Source of the DNA: Lingula anatina
Lineage: Eukaryota; Brachiopoda; Lingulata; Lingulida; Lingulidae
Reading direction: 5' to 3'
Length of the DNA stretch: 64,000 nt
NCBI RefSeq assembly: GCF_001039355.2
Contig: NW_019774336.1
Location: 197,930 to 261,929 of the forward strand
In this document: positions 60,801-64,000 of the stretch, in pieces
Layout of the letters: every line of letters begins with the position of its first letter
Position numbering within the stretch: the stretch's first letter is position 1
Translations under genes and position numbers: made by a program
Notes under the pieces: generated by a model
Database searches by the model: none
What the model saw: the letters and a program-made list of their open reading frames with translations, nothing else
What the model was told of the DNA's origin: nothing

Positions 60801-63800
60801 GAATCATTATCTTCATCATCTTTTCCTGCAAATTGTAATTCAACTCTCATCATTCTGATAAATTCAATTATTTTTCCATTTATGTTTTGTGTTGAGTGTT
60901 AGATAAAGTTACACGTTAAAATGTAACTTATACAATAAAGGTGCAAGACCCTATTTTCTCACCAGATCATTTTATCCAGCAGGAATGTGAATAATATTAG
61001 TTAATAAATAAGATATCCACTTATATCAATTATCAATTTTTATCAATTATAAATCATGCTTACATATTTTGGTTGTACAGTTTGATAAAAAAACTTTTTA
61101 AAAATTGGGCGGGGGGTTAAAGTAAAGATGTAAGTTAAAAAAATACTAGTAATCAGATAATGCCATTCCCATGCCAGATATAGCGTTTGGAATGTTTGTT
61201 TGTTTGTATACTGCATGAAAATGCCATAAAAGCCTGTGTTGCCAGGTCCATTGTGTATGAAGGAATTAATCTAATGAAAATGAACTTGGGCCACCAGAAA
61301 CATTCCACACACAAACTCAAACAAATGAAATAAAACATTTTAAGGCACTCATCTGAGCAAATAGTAAGCAACACCTTAGAACTGAATGAAAACAATAGTT
61401 AAATTGATTCCTATCCCTGTGCGCAGTCAAGCTACACAAGGTGTTAACTAACAAGTGACTTCACCAAGCAGGGGGTAGTACGGTTAAGCATACCTGACAC
61501 ATCAAGTAACAGGAGATATTGATCGCTGCTATTGTCAACCTACTGAATAGTACACAAACCAATGCTGATCGCAGCACGGAAATCTCAATTCACATTTTGA
61601 AATCTAAGTATATAATTACTTCAGATTAGTTTATTTTTTAACTGAAGGATTTTCCAGCACACAAAAAAATGCATCTCAATGTGCACTGTGGGTCTCTAAT
61701 GCAACTTGAGCGTGGCAACTGTGAACACAAACCTAGCAAACAATGGAACAAAACCATGGTCGCGCGGGTGATTTACAAGACCTCTTGTGGTTCATATAAT
61801 ACGCAATACAGCACTATGGTTCATCAACAATCCATTCATGCTTTGTTGTTGGCAAATTGTTGACCTTTAAAGTAAGTCTATTGGTTGTGCAGCCATATCA
61901 AACAGTGGGATTTAAAATCTTTTTTATCCATTCATCTAAAACTGGAATGTAATTTCCGAAAAAAAATATAAAGCTCAGATGGTAAATTTTAAAATTTAAT
62001 TTGAGAGCTCAATGAATTATTCTGATCCACTTGTGTGCTTATGCCAATGTACTCAATGCAACAGTACACTGAAGATTTTACCATGTCCCAAAATTTCTGT
62101 AGACCACTGTATTTGAATTGGCTCTGTCATCCATGAAAAGTCTAAATCCTAAGTGGTAGTGCTCAAGTTACAAATGTGACACCAGCAAGAACATTATCCT
62201 TAGCATGGGGTTCTCACAACTGTGGTTAGAAGTACCTAGTTGCCACCAAAGATTGTTGTATTTGCTAAGAGTGCAAATATCTTACTTCAAAAAACTGTGA
62301 TTCAGCTTCCAACAAGAGAAAGTCGTATCCAGAATAAAAGGCTTTGTACTTTGTTTATATTTTGATTTCTGCATTAGCACATATATACTTAGCATATATG
62401 GACAATGATCCTTGATACCTATCAGAAAGAAAGATTTTTTAAAGAATTTAAGCAGAGTGCTTTTGACTTTCTTCCCTGCCCCATGATGTATATGCAAACT
62501 ATGATTTATATCATAACCTTTTATTCTTTAAGTTTCAATTTCATTAAATTCATCTCCATATTAGTATTTTCTTTTATTTTGGCACTTCTGGTAAGACATG
62601 AAAGCATCAGTTATTGTTAAAATCATATTTTGAAAATTACTTTCTGGGATGAACATCATCATGACCATTCTACATCAAATGAGATTATCACCCACACGAT
62701 AATTCTGTAAATTGAGTCATATGAGAAGCAAAGGAATATGTCAGCGCCTATTGAATGTTTTTGTGAAGAAGTCAAATAAAAAACTATGTAATTATAAATT
62801 TAGTTTGTTACTTATTGATGTTTCCAAGAAGAAGATTATCTATGAACAATAATCAATATGTATCAGTCATGAAAAATGACAATTATGGCATTATTTTTTT
62901 CCAGAAATCAAATAAACAGGATATTGCATTGAAGAAAGTAAGGTTATGAAATAATCCAGACTGCAAAAACCTCTGTTTTAACCTCCACCACCAAAACAAA
63001 TCCCAAATGCCACTACAGAGACCAAGGGTCTTTTCACAGCAGTGCATATAACTGGACCTGTCCAGTTTAAGAGAGATGGACAACTTAAAAAAATGTCTAT
63101 AACATAAGAAAGTCACCATTACTGTGTTCACCACAACCAATCCATAACTAACAAAACAGCAAGAAACGAAAAAGAGTAATACCCCCTGTAGCATAATGAC
63201 TAGTACATGTTAGGATCTGTTCAAGTAGAGTGTATCACTCAGTGTAAAAGAGGCATAAGATTGCAATAGAACTTGCAGTTATGGCATATGCTGCACATGT
63301 AAAGATTTGATGTCATTTTGCAGCCATCTCCTACTGAAACATCTAGTATCAGATGAGGTTTGTATAGAGATGGGCATTGTTGTCAAAATTGAATAAATGA
63401 GCAAAATGTATGGCCCAGTATGGGGCAAATCAGGTTGACTCTGTGGGAAATTCAACTTACAGAAAGTCAGGATAACGAGCACAATATATGTGCAAAACAG
63501 AAAAATGACCACAGAAAAGAGCTTAGTTTTGGACAGGAAGAACAAAAGCGATTTTTCGACCTTCAACTACACAGAGAAGGCTAGCTTAAATTGCATGGTC
63601 ATCTTCTTTGGAGGTATGTGAGTTCAAAGGCAAAAATAACATTTGAAGCCTGAATCTTACCATCCTTCAGAACCCTCACATAAAAACACAGTATTTGGAG
63701 ATGGAGATGAAATGTTCCAGTGAGTGTTTTTATATGAAGGCAGCCAAATCGGTCGCTAAAGTAGAACTAGAATGTACGAAAACTGATAAAACTTTTAAAT

Positions 63801-63993
63801 GTGCTGTCCTTTTCGGTTACCTACCTTCTAGCCTCTGTATCTTTGCCTTTACGGACATAATTGTCTCGAAAGGTGATACTCGGAGCTCAAAGGCAGCCCC
63901 CGTCAACGTCTCAATATACAATTCCATCATACGATCAAAGTAATTATAAGTTTCTGTTCCTAGTTTCATTGGTAATGTTAGTCCATCTTTTCT
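54881..63993 (-). CDS. ZFAND4: AN1-type zinc finger and ubiquitin domain protein ZFAND4 (5' end outside window)
   Basis: Seven minus-strand exons: 63825-63993, 60620-60763, 59185-59374, 58359-58503, 55795-56804, 55395-55543, 54881-55016. The first visible exon starts after an acceptor (tttgtag), so an upstream exon with the initiator Met may lie beyond the edge. About 647 residues are present. The ubiquitin-like domain is split over the first two exons (MELYIETLTGAAFELRV, QHLIWQSVELEDDYCLHDYS). Next come LAMRGGPINTRR and a conserved segment (FREGDQLNFFRVVDRGDGTL). An acidic helix and a long disordered region with three repeats of a GRPTTSSR-KKEFTLDSLKES type follow. The C-terminal AN1 finger is intact (CFMCAKKTGL, CRCGNNFCSIHRYAEAHDC), ending NPVVSAPKLPKI as in vertebrates. 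The 1010-nt exon lacks one base near 56175, breaking the frame (see findings). Function: presumed ubiquitin/proteasome-linked; little is established. Confidence 0.93.
56170..56180 (-). other. Single-base frame break in the large ZFAND4 exon
   Basis: Upstream of this point the exon reads in the frame giving ITLDSLKES; downstream the family-like frame is LRTPGPAKHR through LGRPTTSSR. One base is missing (gaatcttacg where gaatc-n-ttacg would keep frame). The exon length, 1010 nt, also needs one more base to satisfy its phase-0 boundaries. Sequencing error or an allele is more likely than true inactivation. Confidence 0.75.
57230..57830. promoter_or_regulatory. Candidate intronic cis-regulatory block in ZFAND4
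   Basis: In the 1.5-kb intron between the exons at 55795-56804 and 58359-58503, about 600 bp is less AT-rich than flanking intron and dense in transcription-factor-type words: caattaatggattaattatc near 57381 (TAATTA and GGATTA homeodomain cores), cagctg E-boxes near 57308 and 57435, and direct words such as aataaacag. It has no ORF. It looks like an ancient conserved enhancer, but conservation cannot be shown here. Confidence 0.3.
60764..63824. other. Large ZFAND4 intron, nothing else seen
   Basis: About 3 kb of intron separating the two halves of the ubiquitin-like domain. Short ORFs at 61669, 62282, 62883 and 63279 have no family resemblance. Confidence 0.6.
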
Positions 63994-64000
63994 CTACAAA

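Noticed and set aside
1-64000. tRNA or rRNA genes
   Set aside because: I saw no cloverleaf with A and B box or rRNA-like stretch by eye; a covariance search was not possible.

Overview
This is animal nuclear DNA. It is AT-rich, its genes are split by GT-AG introns, and it carries microsatellites, inverted-repeat elements and single-N assembly joints. The protein families (NBR1, ZFAND3, ZFAND4, NT5C3, FKBP2, SNRPD2, MRPL14) and a secreted vWA plus C-type lectin protein point to a slowly evolving, highly heterozygous invertebrate, probably marine (hemichordate, cephalochordate or lophotrochozoan). I cannot fix the phylum from sequence alone. All exon models below were built by hand from splice signals, reading phase and protein similarity.

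Layout. 1-3.7 kb: the 5' part of an unrecognised minus-strand gene (start 3708, one further candidate exon near 1.3 kb). 5.7-6.5 kb (+): mitochondrial ribosomal protein L14. 9.0-10.1 and 12.5-13.6 kb (+): two intronless, lineage-specific coiled-coil/Ser-Arg-rich proteins that may be paralogues. 14.8-15.6 kb (-): a small two-exon gene head-to-head with ZFAND3 (15.8-20.4 kb, +). 23.1-24.2 kb (-): FKBP2, an ER prolyl isomerase. 27.2-28.4 kb (+): Sm protein D2. 29.4-32.8 kb (-): a secreted vWA-CTLD protein with a duplicated TATA promoter. 33-36.3 kb: gene-free. 36.3-39.9 kb (+): membrane-anchored cytosolic 5'-nucleotidase III. 42.3-52.6 kb (-): NBR1, tail-to-tail with NT5C3. 54.9-64 kb (-): ZFAND4, whose 5' end lies beyond the window.

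The genes form no operon. Most are housekeeping genes: mitochondrial translation, splicing, ER folding, nucleotide turnover, selective autophagy and ubiquitin-linked zinc-finger proteins. Two neighbour sets mirror human linkage: MRPL14 with ZFAND3 (human 6p21) and NT5C3 with NBR1 (human 17q21 for NT5C3B and NBR1).

Most notable: (1) a 1.7-kb near-identical duplication inside NBR1, joined by a single N, best read as two unmerged alleles; (2) ten perfectly spaced aromatic-Thr-Pro-Pro heptads before the NBR1 UBA domain, with no detectable ZZ finger; (3) a 136-bp foldback element with an 8-bp target-site duplication just upstream of FKBP2; (4) a tandemly duplicated TATA-box core promoter on the lectin gene; (5) an intronic block in ZFAND4 rich in homeodomain-type sites; (6) several short repeat families with internal iterons.
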